A program made the position numbers and the translations under genes. Shown here piece by piece: positions 1 through 9,178 of a stretch of DNA of 64,000 nt (within the stretch, counting starts at the first letter, position 1; the number at the start of each line of letters is the position of its first letter). The notes beneath the pieces were generated by a model. The model was not told where the DNA came from. It made no database searches and saw only the letters and a list, made by a program, of their open reading frames with translations. This stretch comes from Sphingomonas beigongshangi (GTDB lineage: Bacteria; Pseudomonadota; Alphaproteobacteria; Sphingomonadales; Sphingomonadaceae), in NCBI RefSeq assembly GCF_016820445.1, contig NZ_JADHDT010000001.1, positions 496,001 to 560,000 of the forward strand, written 5' to 3'.

Positions 1-1754
1 TCACCGTCGCCTTGCCCTCGCCGGCGCGGGGCAGCGCCCGCCCGGTGCCGGGATCCGCATCCCCGTCCGCGTCGCCATAGTGGCGCGGCAGGTAGATGCA
101 CATCGTCGTGCCCTGTCCCAGCTCCGAATAGATGCGCACCTGCCCGCCCGACTGGCGTGCGAAGCCGTAGATCATCGACAGGCCCAGGCCCGTCCCCTCG
201 CCCATCGGCTTGGTGGTGTAGAAGGGGTCGAAGGCGCGCGCCTGCACCTCCGGCGTCATGCCGGTGCCGGTGTCGGTGACGCACAGCGACAGATACTGGC
301 CCTGCGCCAGGTCCCGTTCGCGGGCGGCGCGCTGGTCGAGCCAGCGGTTGGCGGTCTCGATCGTGATCCGCCCGCCGTCCGGCATCGCGTCGCGGGCATT
401 GATGCACAGGTTGAGCAGCGCGTTCTCGAGCTGGTTGGGATCGACCATCGCGGGCCACAGGCCCGCCTGCCCGACCAGCTCCACCTCGATCGCCGGCCCG
501 ACCGTGCGCTGCACGAGATCGTGCAGGTCGGCGACCAGGCGATTGACGTCGGTCGGCTTGGGGTCGAGCGTCTGGCGCCGCGAGAAGGCGAGCAGCCGGT
601 GCGTCAGCGCGGCGGCGCGCTTCGAGGCGCCCTGCGCCGCGGTGGCATAGCGGTCGAGCTCGCCGATCCGCCCCTGGCGGATGCGCACCTGCATCATCTC
701 CAGCGCGCCCGAGATGCCGGTCAGCATATTGTTGAAATCGTGGGCGAGGCCGCCGGTCAGCTGTCCCACCGCCTCCATCTTCTGCGCCTGGCGCAGATGC
801 TCCTCGGCCGCCATCAGCTCGGCGGTGCGCGCCTCGACCTGCGCTTCCAGCGAGGCGGTCAGCGCGGCGAGCTCGCTCTCGGCGCGGCGACGCTCCACCG
901 CATCGCGCGTCCGTTCCGCGACGTCGCGGACGAAGATGACCTCCTCCGCCAGCCAGGCGCGCGGCACCGCATTGTTGAGGTAGAGGAGCGCGACGAAGCC
1001 GCCCTGCTCGGTCACCGGCATGTTGATGAACGACAGCGCGGACAGCCCCTTCAACCCCTCCGCGGTGTCGCGCGTGCGCGGGTCCTCATAGGCGTTGCCG
1101 ATCGCGACCGTGTCGCCGCGCTTCAGATCCTCGATATACGAGCCATAGTCGCGGAAATGGAGGATGCCGGGCAGCGGACTGATGCCGGGTGCGCACCAGG
1201 CGCGCTCGGTCACGATCGTCTCCGCCGCGCGGTCGATCGTGCCGTAGCCGGCGCGGCTGACCTCGAACAGGCGGCCGAGGATCTCCGCCGCCGCATAGGC
1301 GAGATCCGCGGCATCGCCCGGCTCGCGTAGACGGTCGTTGAGTTCGAGCAGCGCGGCGAGGCGCAGTTCCGACCGCTTGCGCGCATCGATGTCGAAGCTG
1401 ATGCCCGGGAAGCGCAGCCCCTCGCCGCCCGCTTCGGTCACGCAGCGGCCTTGCGCCATCACCCAGCGGCTGCGGCCGTCCGGCTGGACGAGACGATATT
1501 CGCTGACGAACTCGCCCCGTTCGACGACGGTCCGCGCGACCTCGGCCTCGACCCGCGCACGGTCGTCCGGATGGATGCCGGCGAAGAACCGCTCGATGGG
1601 TGCGCCCGCCTGCGCCACGTCGACCGGCACGCCGTAGAGCAGGGCGAACCCGGGATCCGCCGTGATCCGGTTGGCTCCGACGTCCCAGTCCCAGCTGCCG
1701 ACGCTGGACGGTCCGTTGGCGACGGCGTCCTCCGCATGACGTGTGTCCTGTGTC
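1..1754 (-). CDS. PAS/GAF sensor histidine kinase, 3' part outside window
   Basis: The reading frame is open from an ATG to the window edge, giving about 584 visible residues. The N-terminal ~130 residues look like a PAS sensor. A GAF-like segment follows, then a short coiled stretch, and then a HisKA domain with the phosphoacceptor motif [13 protein letters not shown]. The ATPase domain shows an N-box ([18 protein letters not shown]), a G1-like box and [10 protein letters not shown]. The HDFNNML form is typical of hybrid kinases that end in a receiver domain. The last visible residues run into a charged linker, so a receiver beyond the edge is likely but not seen. No transmembrane segment is visible, so it is probably a cytoplasmic sensor. 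The signal is unknown. It lies just downstream of an efflux operon on the same strand, with a 60-bp gap. Confidence 0.85.
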
Positions 1755-1814
1755 ATCGAGCGCGGCAACGACCGTGATGCAGGGACGATCCCTTAGGCCC
1801 GCAGCGGTTCATCG

Positions 1815-3314
1815 TCATGGCCGCCGCGTCGCCGCGACGTCGTCGGCGCTCCAGCCGCCGCCCATCGCCTGGTACAGTGCGACATAGGCGTTGAGGCGAT
1901 CGGCGCGCGCCTGCACCAGCGACAGCTGCGCCGCGAGCAGCCCGCGCTGCGCGTCGAGCTGGTCGATATAGCTGCTGTAGCCCGCGCGATAGCGGTTGCT
2001 GGCGTTGCGCAGCGCGGCCGCGAGCGCGTCGACCTGGCCGCCGAGCGCGGCCGCCTGTTCGCCCGACCGGCGCACGCCCGCCAGCGCGTCGTCCACCTCG
2101 CGAAAGGCGGTGAGCGCGGTGCGGCGGTAGGTGAAGGCCGCCTGGTCGCGTCGCGCGGTCGCGACGTCCGCCTGCGCGCGCAGGCGCCCGCCGTCGAGGA
2201 TCGGCGACAGGATGCTCGCGCCCAAAGTGAACACGCCGATCGGCTTCGCAAGCACGGTCGACAGCGTCACGCCCGCCGTGCCGGTGAGCGCGATATTGGG
2301 CAGCATCGCCGCGCGCGCGCTGTCGAGCGTGCGATCGGCGGCGACCAGCGTCTGTTCGGCCTGGAACAGGTCGGGCCGGCGGCGCAGCAGGTCGGCCGGC
2401 AGCCCGTCGGGGATCGGCGGCGTCAGCAGCCGGTCGAGCGGCAGGCCGCGCGGAATGGCGGCCGGCGCCTCGCCGAGCAGCAGGCTCAGCGCATTCTCCT
2501 GGCGGCTGACGGCGAGTTCGGCGGCGGGCACGAGCTGCAGCGTCGCCTGATATTCCGCCTCCGCCTGATGCAGTTCCAGGTTGGAGGTATAGCCCGTCTC
2601 CGCGCGCCGCCGCGCGATGCGCAGACCCTCCGCACGGGCGGCGAGCGTCTCGCGCGCCACCGCCAGCCGCTGGTCGAGCGCGCGCAGCGTGACATAGCCG
2701 GTGGCGACGCCGCTCGCGACGGCAAGGCGCACCGTGTCGCGCGCGCCCTCGCTGGCGAGCGCCTGTGCCCGCGCCGCGCGGCTCGCCTGGCGCAGCCGGC
2801 CGAACAGGTCGAGGTCGTAGCTGGCGGTGATCGCGGGGACGGCCCCGATCGCGTCGCTGGGCGTGCCGAACGGACTCACCGTCTGACCGCTGGTCGATGG
2901 CACCTGTCCTCCGATGAGCGGTGTCTGCTGCGCGCGGGCGAGGCGCAGCGACGCGCGCGCTTCCTCGACGCGCGCCGCGGCGGTGGCGATATCGACGTTG
3001 TTGGCCAGCGCTCGGGCGACGAGATCGGCGAGCACGGGGTCGCCGAAGGCGGTCCACCAGTCGGCGCGGATCGGCGCGCCGGGCCCGAGCGCGGTGCGCC
3101 ATCCCGGCGGCGGTGCGACCGCGCTGGCGGCGGGCGGCGCGGGGCGCGGACCGATACAGCCCGCCAGGATCGCGCTCGCCGCCAATGCGGCAAACGTGCG
3201 CGCGAAGACGCGGCGACGCGATCCGGTGTCCGCTATGGCCGCGCCTCTTCCCGTTCCCCGACCCTCGCCACTGAACAGGAGATCGCGTCGCGCGCCGCGT
3301 CCGTCCCCCATCAT
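1815..3314 (-). CDS. Outer-membrane efflux lipoprotein, NodT/OprM family
   Basis: 499 residues, the outer-membrane channel of a tripartite efflux pump. A signal peptide ends in a lipobox (AILAGC, lipid-acceptor Cys53), so the protein should be lipid-anchored. The rest shows two repeats of the outer membrane factor family, with typical phrases such as WWTAFGDPVLADLV and LLRRRPDLFQAE. Its start overlaps the stop of the membrane-fusion gene by 4 bases (ATGA), so the two are translationally coupled. The ~30 residues before the signal peptide are unusually long; the overlap start was kept because no better one is visible. The operon order is emrB, emrA, nodT. The substrate is unknown; the DHA2 partner suggests drugs or organic compounds. 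Confidence 0.9.
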   Translation of the reverse strand: MMGDGRGARRDLLFSGEGRGTGRGAAIADTGSRRRVFARTFAALAASAILAGCIGPRPAPPAASAVAPPPGWRTALGPGAPIRADWWTAFGDPVLADLVARALANNVDIATAAARVEEARASLRLARAQQTPLIGGQVPSTSGQTVSPFGTPSDAIGAVPAITASYDLDLFGRLRQASRAARAQALASEGARDTVRLAVASGVATGYVTLRALDQRLAVARETLAARAEGLRIARRRAETGYTSNLELHQAEAEYQATLQLVPAAELAVSRQENALSLLLGEAPAAIPRGLPLDRLLTPPIPDGLPADLLRRRPDLFQAEQTLVAADRTLDSARAAMLPNIALTGTAGVTLSTVLAKPIGVFTLGASILSPILDGGRLRAQADVATARRDQAAFTYRRTALTAFREVDDALAGVRRSGEQAAALGGQVDALAAALRNASNRYRAGYSSYIDQLDAQRGLLAAQLSLVQARADRLNAYVALYQAMGGGWSADDVAATRRP

Positions 3315-4477
3315 CGCACCGTCGGGCCGGAGGAGGTGTCGACGCGCGCCTGGACCGACATGCCCGGGCGCAGGCGCTGCATCAGCGGCTGGCCGGGATC
3401 GATGCGGATGCGCACCGCGATGCGTTGCGGCACCTTGGTGAAATTGCCCGTCGCATTGTCCGCCTTCAGCACCGCGAATTCCGAGCCCGCCGCGGGCGAG
3501 ATGCGCTCGACCCGGCCGGTCAGCCGCGCATTGGCGAGGCCGTCGACGGTGAAGCTGGCCGGCTGGCCGACGATCATCCGGGCGGTCTGCGCCTCCTTGA
3601 AATTGGCGATCACCCAGGTTTCGGGGGGCACGAGGAACATCAGCTGCGAGCCGGCGGTCACATATTGGCCGACGCGCACACCCACCTCGGACAGGCGCCC
3701 GGTCTCCGGCGCGCGGACCACCGTATTGGCCAGGTCGATCTGCGCCAGGCGCTGCGCGGCCTCCGCCCCCGACACGCCGGCGCGCTGGCCGCCGCGGCCG
3801 ACCTGGACGGTGCGGATATCCTGCCGGGCGATCTCGCGCGCGGCATTCGCCTGCTGCACGCCGGCCTGCGCCTGGCGCAGCGCAGCGAGCGTCTGGTCGC
3901 GCTCGCGCAGGGAAACGGAGCCGTCCTTCACCAGGTCGTTGACGCGCGCCATGTCCGCCTGCGCGCGCATCAACTGCGCCTCGGCGTTGGCGACGGCGGC
4001 ATTCTGCGCGGCGAGGCTCGCCTCGCGGCTGCGCTCGGACTGCTGCGCGTTGGCGAGCGTCGCCGCCTGCGCCGACACCTGCGCCGCCGCCTGGTCGACC
4101 CGCTGGCGGTAGATGCGGTCGTCGATCCGAACCAGCGGCTGGCCGGCGGTGACCTGCTCGAAGTCGCGGACGAGCACCTGCGTGACATAGCCCGACACCT
4201 GCGGCGCGATCACCGTCGTGCGTCCGCGCACATAGGCATTGTCGGTGGACTGGTAGGCGGTGGCGAAGGGCGGCAGGCGCCAGGCTGCGAGCACCGCGAG
4301 AAGGCCCGCCACGGCGATGATCACGATGACGATCGTGGCCGTTCGGCTGGGGGGGGTCGGGCGCCAGCCGGAACTGGCCGGCGCCGCGGCGGCTGCCGCC
4401 GCTTCGGCGCGCGCCTCGTCGGTGGCGGGTGCCGAATCGACAGGGTTCTGGCTTGCGGAACTACGGGTGTCGGTCAT
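3311..4477 (-). CDS. HlyD/EmrA-type membrane fusion protein
   Basis: 388 residues, the periplasmic adaptor linking the inner-membrane transporter to the outer-membrane channel. An acidic/alanine-rich cytoplasmic tail is followed by one transmembrane helix at about residues 48-66. Then come the first lipoyl half (TTVIAPQVSGYVTQVLVRD), a long alpha-helical hairpin rich in Q and A, and the second lipoyl half (TVVRAPETGRLSEVGV). The length and the single N-terminal helix fit EmrA rather than RND adaptors. Both ends overlap neighbours by 4 bases (ATGA). The closing phrase with RPGMSVQARVDT is typical of the family. Confidence 0.92.
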   Translation of the reverse strand: MTDTRSSASQNPVDSAPATDEARAEAAAAAAAPASSGWRPTPPSRTATIVIVIIAVAGLLAVLAAWRLPPFATAYQSTDNAYVRGRTTVIAPQVSGYVTQVLVRDFEQVTAGQPLVRIDDRIYRQRVDQAAAQVSAQAATLANAQQSERSREASLAAQNAAVANAEAQLMRAQADMARVNDLVKDGSVSLRERDQTLAALRQAQAGVQQANAAREIARQDIRTVQVGRGGQRAGVSGAEAAQRLAQIDLANTVVRAPETGRLSEVGVRVGQYVTAGSQLMFLVPPETWVIANFKEAQTARMIVGQPASFTVDGLANARLTGRVERISPAAGSEFAVLKADNATGNFTKVPQRIAVRIRIDPGQPLMQRLRPGMSVQARVDTSSGPTVR

Positions 4478-6132
4478 GCTGAGGCCCCTGCCGGCGTTGC
4501 GCGTCTGGCACGGTAGGCGCGGCGGATCAGGAGGAAAAGAAGGTAGACGAACGTCGCGGCCGCCAGCACGGCGACGAGGCGGAACGTGTCGTCATAGGCG
4601 AGCACGTTCGCCTCGCGCGTCGCGGTCTGCGACAGCAGCGCGCCGCCCTCCGCGCTGCGCAGCGCGGGATCGCCGACGACACGCGCCACCGCCTGCCCGC
4701 CCGCCGCCAGCCGCTGCGTGACGATCGGGTCGGTCGGGTCGATCGCCTGGACGAGCCCGGCGCTGTTCGCCTTCTCGCGGACGATCTGGTAGGTGCCGAG
4801 CAGCGCCGATCCGGCCAGGCCGCCGATGCCGTTGACGATACCGAACACCGCGATGAAGCTGATCACGTGGCCCGCGCCCTGCTGCAGCGCGCGCAGCATG
4901 CCGAAGAGCAAAGCCGGCCCCAGGAAATAGGTGCCGGCGAAGGCGATCAGCCCCTGCGTCCAGTACATTTGCGGCGCGCGCGTCAGGCTGGTCGAATAGC
5001 TGTCCGCCCAGGCGGCGATCGCGACCAGACCGACCGCGAGCATGATCGGATGCGCGGTGCGGTCCGTGTCCAGCGTGATCGCGCTGAGCGCGACGCCCGC
5101 CGCCGAGCAAAGGAAGATGACGGTGAAGAACGTGCCGAGCTGATCGTTGTTCTGGCCGAGCACGGTCAGCAGGCCGACCGCGGCATAGGTCTGTTCGGAC
5201 AGGACGATGCGCGCCATGATCGTGACGATCGCGAAGCGCAGGATGTCGGCGCTGCCGAGCCAGCGCGTGTTGAGCAGCGGATTGGCGCGATTGTGTTCGA
5301 TGACCAGCGCGGCGGCGAGCATCGGGATCGCGGCAAGCAATGCCCAGCCGATCCAGGCGGCATTCGTCCACCAGACGTAGCGACCCAGGCCGAGCACCGC
5401 CGCGATCAGCGCCATCGCGACGGCGAACAGCGCAAAGGTGACGAAGTCGAGCCGCTCGAACGCCTTCGACCGCGTCGTCGGCGGCAGGCGCAGCAGCGCC
5501 ACCGCGGCGAAGCTCATCAGGGAGAGGCCAAGTTCGAACAGGTAGAGCTCGCGCCATTGCGACATGGCGAGCAGTTCGGGCGAGAACAGGCGGGCGAGCG
5601 GCGTCGCGCATTGCGGCACGCCGATGCCGAGCACGATCGCCTTCAGCCGCCATTTCAACGGCAGCGCCTGCATCATGTAATAGAGGCACAGGCTGGACAG
5701 CGGCGCACCCGCCATGCCGCTGATCGCGCGGACGAGGATCGCGGTCTGGAATTCGCGGACGAACAGGTGGCCCAGCGTCACCGCGACATAGAGACCGAGG
5801 AAGATCAGCGCGAAGGGTCTCAGGCCGAATTGCGCGCGGAACTTGATCAGCAGCAGGTTGATGCTGACGTTGGTCATCACATAGACCGTCGGCAGCCAGG
5901 CGATCTCCGAGGGATCGAGGCCGAGCGCACCCTGCAGCGTCGTCGTGTTGGCGCTGATCAGCGCGTTGCCGAACCCGCCGGTCAGGCCGACGAGGATGGC
6001 GATCACGCCATAGGCGACGCGGATACGCGTCGCATGTTCGACCGAGCCGGGCGAACCAGGCAATGCCGGTCGCTCGTGCGGCAGGAACTCCCAATGTTCC
6101 TCGGTCAGGAAACGGCGCAACCTGGTCAGCAT
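4474..6132 (-). CDS. DHA2-family MFS drug efflux transporter (EmrB-like)
   Basis: About 552 residues with some 14 hydrophobic segments, the layout of the DHA2 drug:H+ antiporters. It sits at the head of an emrB-emrA-nodT operon, coupled to the adaptor gene by an ATGA overlap. The frame stays open to a GTG at 6210 (578 residues), and another ATG lies at 6192. I chose the ATG that gives MLTRLRRFLTEEHW, just before the first membrane helix, because the upstream residues are basic and uninformative. The C-terminal part carries the large loop typical of 14-TM members. Membrane position: inner membrane. Confidence 0.88.
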   Translation of the reverse strand: MLTRLRRFLTEEHWEFLPHERPALPGSPGSVEHATRIRVAYGVIAILVGLTGGFGNALISANTTTLQGALGLDPSEIAWLPTVYVMTNVSINLLLIKFRAQFGLRPFALIFLGLYVAVTLGHLFVREFQTAILVRAISGMAGAPLSSLCLYYMMQALPLKWRLKAIVLGIGVPQCATPLARLFSPELLAMSQWRELYLFELGLSLMSFAAVALLRLPPTTRSKAFERLDFVTFALFAVAMALIAAVLGLGRYVWWTNAAWIGWALLAAIPMLAAALVIEHNRANPLLNTRWLGSADILRFAIVTIMARIVLSEQTYAAVGLLTVLGQNNDQLGTFFTVIFLCSAAGVALSAITLDTDRTAHPIMLAVGLVAIAAWADSYSTSLTRAPQMYWTQGLIAFAGTYFLGPALLFGMLRALQQGAGHVISFIAVFGIVNGIGGLAGSALLGTYQIVREKANSAGLVQAIDPTDPIVTQRLAAGGQAVARVVGDPALRSAEGGALLSQTATREANVLAYDDTFRLVAVLAAATFVYLLFLLIRRAYRARRATPAGASA

Positions 6133-6312
6133 CGCGGCGTGCGGTTCCTCCCTTTGCGAGCCGGTGCCGTCACGCCGGTTCCGTTCCGGCATCCGCCGCG
6201 CGGCGGACACGCCGACCTCGGGGGCTGCGGACTGACCGTTGCCGGCGCGCGTCCGGCAGGACGGATCGGGGCCATGGTTTCGAGCAAATCCTCACGCCGA
6301 TTTCATCAAAGA

Positions 6313-7323
6313 TCAAGCGCCCAGGATGTCGCGGTAGAGCTGGATGTACCGGTCCGCCATCCGCTCGACGGTGAAGCGCGCCGCCACCGCCGCGCGGCAG
6401 GCGGCACGGTCGATCTCGCCCAGGCGGCCGACGGCGGCGATCGCCTCGTCGATGCTATCGACCAGAAACCCGGTGACGCCGTCCTCGATCAGTTCCGGCA
6501 TCGAGCCTCGGTTGATCGCGATCACCGGGGTGCCGCAGGCCATCGCCTCGATCACCGACAGGCCGAAGGGTTCGTCGAAGTTGATCAGGTGCAGCAGCGC
6601 CGCCGCCTGGCCCAGTGCGCGCGTCCGCTCGGCACCGCCGACCGCGCCGGGGTGGCGGATGCGCGCGCCGTCCAGGTGCGGCGCGACCTCGCGCTCGTAA
6701 TAGCCCTGGTCCTGCACGATGCCATACATGGCGAGCGCGCGGCCGGTCGCCTGCGCCACCCGGATCGCTTCTCCCGCGCCCTTGTCGGGATGCATGCGGC
6801 CGAAAAAAAGGAGGTCTTCGCTGCCCTGCGCGTCGAAGGGGAAATCGTCCAGCACGATGCCGTGGTGGATCGTCGCGGCATAGCGCAGGTGCGGCGATCG
6901 GTCCGCGTCGCTGATCGCGACGTAATGGACGCGATCCTCATACGGCTTGTACATCGGCAGGATACGGTCCGACGAGAAGCCGTGGATCGTCGTCACCATC
7001 GGCGTGTCGACCAGATTGGCGAAGGCATGGGCGGGAAAATCCGCCTGGTTGTGGATCAGGTCGAACGCGTCCGCATGCTCGAAGACATGCGCCAGATGGC
7101 GGTATTCCCACACTTTCGCGTCGATCGACGGGTCTTCGGAATAAGGCGCGGGAACGACGCCGGCGAGACGGCCCGCAGTCTGGCTGTCCTGTGTCGCGAA
7201 CAATGTGACATCGACGCCGCGCGCGACGAGCGCCTCGGTCAGCAGGCTGGTGACGAGCTCCCACGGGCCATAGTGGCGCGGCGGCGTGCGCCAGGAGATG
7301 GGGGCGAGCATCGCGATCTTCAT
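6313..7323 (-). CDS. Glycosyltransferase family 4
   Basis: 336 residues with a GT-B fold signature. The N-terminus MKIAMLAPISWRTPP followed by GPWELVTSLLTEALVARG is the usual acceptor-domain start. The donor domain contains the E-x7-E motif (EPFGLSVIEAMACGTPVIA) that binds the nucleotide-sugar ribose and phosphates. GT4 enzymes are retaining transferases acting on soluble or membrane acceptors. The gene lies downstream of GH13 and GH130 genes on the same strand, separated by about 165 bp holding a REP-type repeat. It may belong to the same oligosaccharide or compatible-solute pathway, but acceptor and donor cannot be read from sequence. Confidence 0.87.
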   Translation of the reverse strand: MKIAMLAPISWRTPPRHYGPWELVTSLLTEALVARGVDVTLFATQDSQTAGRLAGVVPAPYSEDPSIDAKVWEYRHLAHVFEHADAFDLIHNQADFPAHAFANLVDTPMVTTIHGFSSDRILPMYKPYEDRVHYVAISDADRSPHLRYAATIHHGIVLDDFPFDAQGSEDLLFFGRMHPDKGAGEAIRVAQATGRALAMYGIVQDQGYYEREVAPHLDGARIRHPGAVGGAERTRALGQAAALLHLINFDEPFGLSVIEAMACGTPVIAINRGSMPELIEDGVTGFLVDSIDEAIAAVGRLGEIDRAACRAAVAARFTVERMADRYIQLYRDILGA

Positions 7324-7386
7324 GGGGCGATCTTCATCGGGCGACCTTCATCGGGCGGGGGATGTCCTCGATCATCAACTTATGCC

Positions 7387-7486
7387 GTCATCCCCGCCCA
7401 GGCGGGGATCCAGACGCGCAGGTCTGGCATGAAGCGGGACGGCGGCGTCTCTGCATTCCCGCCTGCGCGGGGGTGGCGAAAATGGG
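7387..7486. repeat. REP/REPIN-type intergenic element
   Basis: Between the GH13 and GT4 genes lies a perfect hairpin, ATCCCCGCCCAGGCGGGGAT (7390-7409), followed ~55 bp later by a second GC-rich arm pair (TTCCCGCCTGCGCGGGG). The first unit matches the widespread CGTCATCCCCGC repeat; read in frame it gives VIPAQAGIQ. Two inverted units make a REPIN-like pair. It probably protects or separates transcripts. Confidence 0.7.
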
Positions 7487-7489
7487 AGG

Positions 7490-9058
7490 TCATGCAGGCC
7501 GAGCGAGGAACACGACGCCCTCGTCGCCACGCAACACACCTGACTTGGGCGTCCCGCCACGTGTGCTCGCCAGGACGTCCCCTTCCGGCAGCGCGAACGG
7601 TTGCGGCTCGGCACCCAGATTGAGCGCGACGACGATCCGCTCGTCGCCATGCCGCCGTTCGAACGCGAGGACGTCGCCCTCCGCCTCGATCAGGCGGAAG
7701 TCGCCGACCGCGAGCGCGGCGTGCTTGCGCCGCAGGTGCAGCAGGCGCCGGTAGAGCGCGAGCATCGACGCCTCGTCGCCGCCCTGCGCGGCGACGTTGC
7801 GCGTGGACCAGTCCGGGCCGAGCGGCAGCCAGGGCTCGCCGCTGGTGAAGCCGGCATGCTCGCTGTCGTTCCACGGCATCGGCGTACGGACGGGGTCGCG
7901 ACCGAGGCCGAGGCCGGGCTCGCGCAGTTCGCGCGGGTCCTGCACCCGGTCGCGCGGGATGGCGACGTCGGCGAGGCCGATCTCGTCGCCGTAATAGATC
8001 GTCGGCGTGCCGCGCAGCGTCAGCAGCAGCATGGCCGCGACGCGCGCCTGGCGTTCCCCGACGCGGCTCGCGATCCGCGGCCGGTCGTGATTGCCGAGCA
8101 CCCAGTTGGGCCAGCCGCCGGGTGGCAGCGCGCGCTCATATTCGTCGATCAGGGCGGCGAGATGCCGCGCGTCCCAGGTCGCCTCGATCAGCTGGAAGTT
8201 GAAGGGCAGGTGCACCTCCGGCGCCTCCCGCCCGTAATAGTGCATCAGGCGTTCGACCGGCAGGTAGATCTCGCCGATCAGCACGCGGTCGCCGTCATAG
8301 CCGTCGGCGATCCGCCGCATCTCGGCGGCGATGGCATGCACCTCCGGCTGGTCGGTGGAATGCAGCTGCAGCACCGCGTGCATCCCGCCCATCTCCGGCC
8401 GGTAGGCGGGGTTGGGCGGATTGTCCGGAAACTGCGCATGCTTCACCATGTGCCACAGCACGTCGATGCGGAAGCCGTCGACGCCGCGGTCGAACCAGAA
8501 GCGCAGCACGTCCATCATCGCCGCGCGCAGCGCGGGGTTGCGCCAGTTGAGGTCGGGCTGTTCCTTGAGGAAGGCGTGGTAGTAATATTGGCCGGTGACC
8601 GCGTCCCATTCCCAGGCGGAGCCGCCGAAATCGCTGATCCAGTTGTTGGGCGGGCCGCCGTCCGGCGCGGGATCGCGCCAGATGTACCAGTCGCGCTTCG
8701 GATTGTAGCGCGACGCGCGGCTCTCGCGGAACCACGGATGCGCGCTCGACGAATGGTTGGGCACGAAGTCGAGCAGCACCTTCAGCCCGCGCGCATGCGC
8801 CGCCGCGAGCAGCTCGTCGAAATCCCCGAGCGTGCCGAAGCGCGGATCGACGTCGCAATAGTCGGCGACATCATAGCCGAAGTCGGCCATCGGCGACGGG
8901 AAGATCGGCGAGATCCACAGCGCATCCACGCCCAGCGCGACGAGATGGTCGAGCCGCGCCTCGATCCCCTTGAGGTCGCCGATGCCGTCGCCGTCGCTGT
9001 CCTGGAACGAGCGCGGATAGACCTGATAGATCGCGCCCGATTGCCACCACGTCGCCAT
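7490..9058 (-). CDS. GH13 alpha-glucosidase (oligo-1,6-glucosidase type)
   Basis: 522 residues, a complete GH13 enzyme without signal peptide, so probably cytoplasmic. Conserved regions are present: DFVPNHSS (region I), GFRIDVLW with nucleophile Asp199, LIGEIYLP with acid/base Glu263, and LGNHDRPR with Asp325. The opening IYQVYPRSFQDSDGDGIGDL is typical of the oligo-1,6-glucosidase, alpha-glucosidase and trehalulose-type subfamilies (GH13_17/23/31). The ATG giving MATWWQSGAIYQ was chosen over one four codons upstream, as it fits the family start. It sits between GT4 and GH130 genes, which suggests turnover of an intracellular alpha-linked sugar. The exact linkage is not determinable. Confidence 0.92.
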   Translation of the reverse strand: MATWWQSGAIYQVYPRSFQDSDGDGIGDLKGIEARLDHLVALGVDALWISPIFPSPMADFGYDVADYCDVDPRFGTLGDFDELLAAAHARGLKVLLDFVPNHSSSAHPWFRESRASRYNPKRDWYIWRDPAPDGGPPNNWISDFGGSAWEWDAVTGQYYYHAFLKEQPDLNWRNPALRAAMMDVLRFWFDRGVDGFRIDVLWHMVKHAQFPDNPPNPAYRPEMGGMHAVLQLHSTDQPEVHAIAAEMRRIADGYDGDRVLIGEIYLPVERLMHYYGREAPEVHLPFNFQLIEATWDARHLAALIDEYERALPPGGWPNWVLGNHDRPRIASRVGERQARVAAMLLLTLRGTPTIYYGDEIGLADVAIPRDRVQDPRELREPGLGLGRDPVRTPMPWNDSEHAGFTSGEPWLPLGPDWSTRNVAAQGGDEASMLALYRRLLHLRRKHAALAVGDFRLIEAEGDVLAFERRHGDERIVVALNLGAEPQPFALPEGDVLASTRGGTPKSGVLRGDEGVVFLARPA

Positions 9059-9086
9059 TGGCCTTCGCACCCCCGTCCGCGCCCAA

Positions 9087-9143
9087 GCCTGCCGGAGCGG
9101 TGATCCTCGCTTCGAAGGGGAGGGACCGGCCGCTCCGACAGGC
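9087..9143. terminator. Inverted repeat between GH130 and GH13 genes
   Basis: Arms GCCTGCCGGAGCGG and CCGCTCCGACAGGC (14 bp, one mismatch) flank a 29-base loop in the 120-bp gap. There is no clear T-run, so this is either a transcript-stabilising hairpin or a weak terminator. Confidence 0.4.
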
Positions 9144-9178
9144 GCAGGCGGAACGGTGCGCGGGCGTAACGGTTCCGT

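Noticed and set aside
2568..4112. 514-residue plus-strand frame over the efflux adaptor
   Set aside because: Antisense to two well-recognised efflux genes and without any domain.
4867..7623. 918-residue open frame on the plus strand
   Set aside because: It lies antisense to the EmrB-like and GT4 genes, is full of Arg/Asp/Gln and shows no family motif. High GC leaves antisense frames open.
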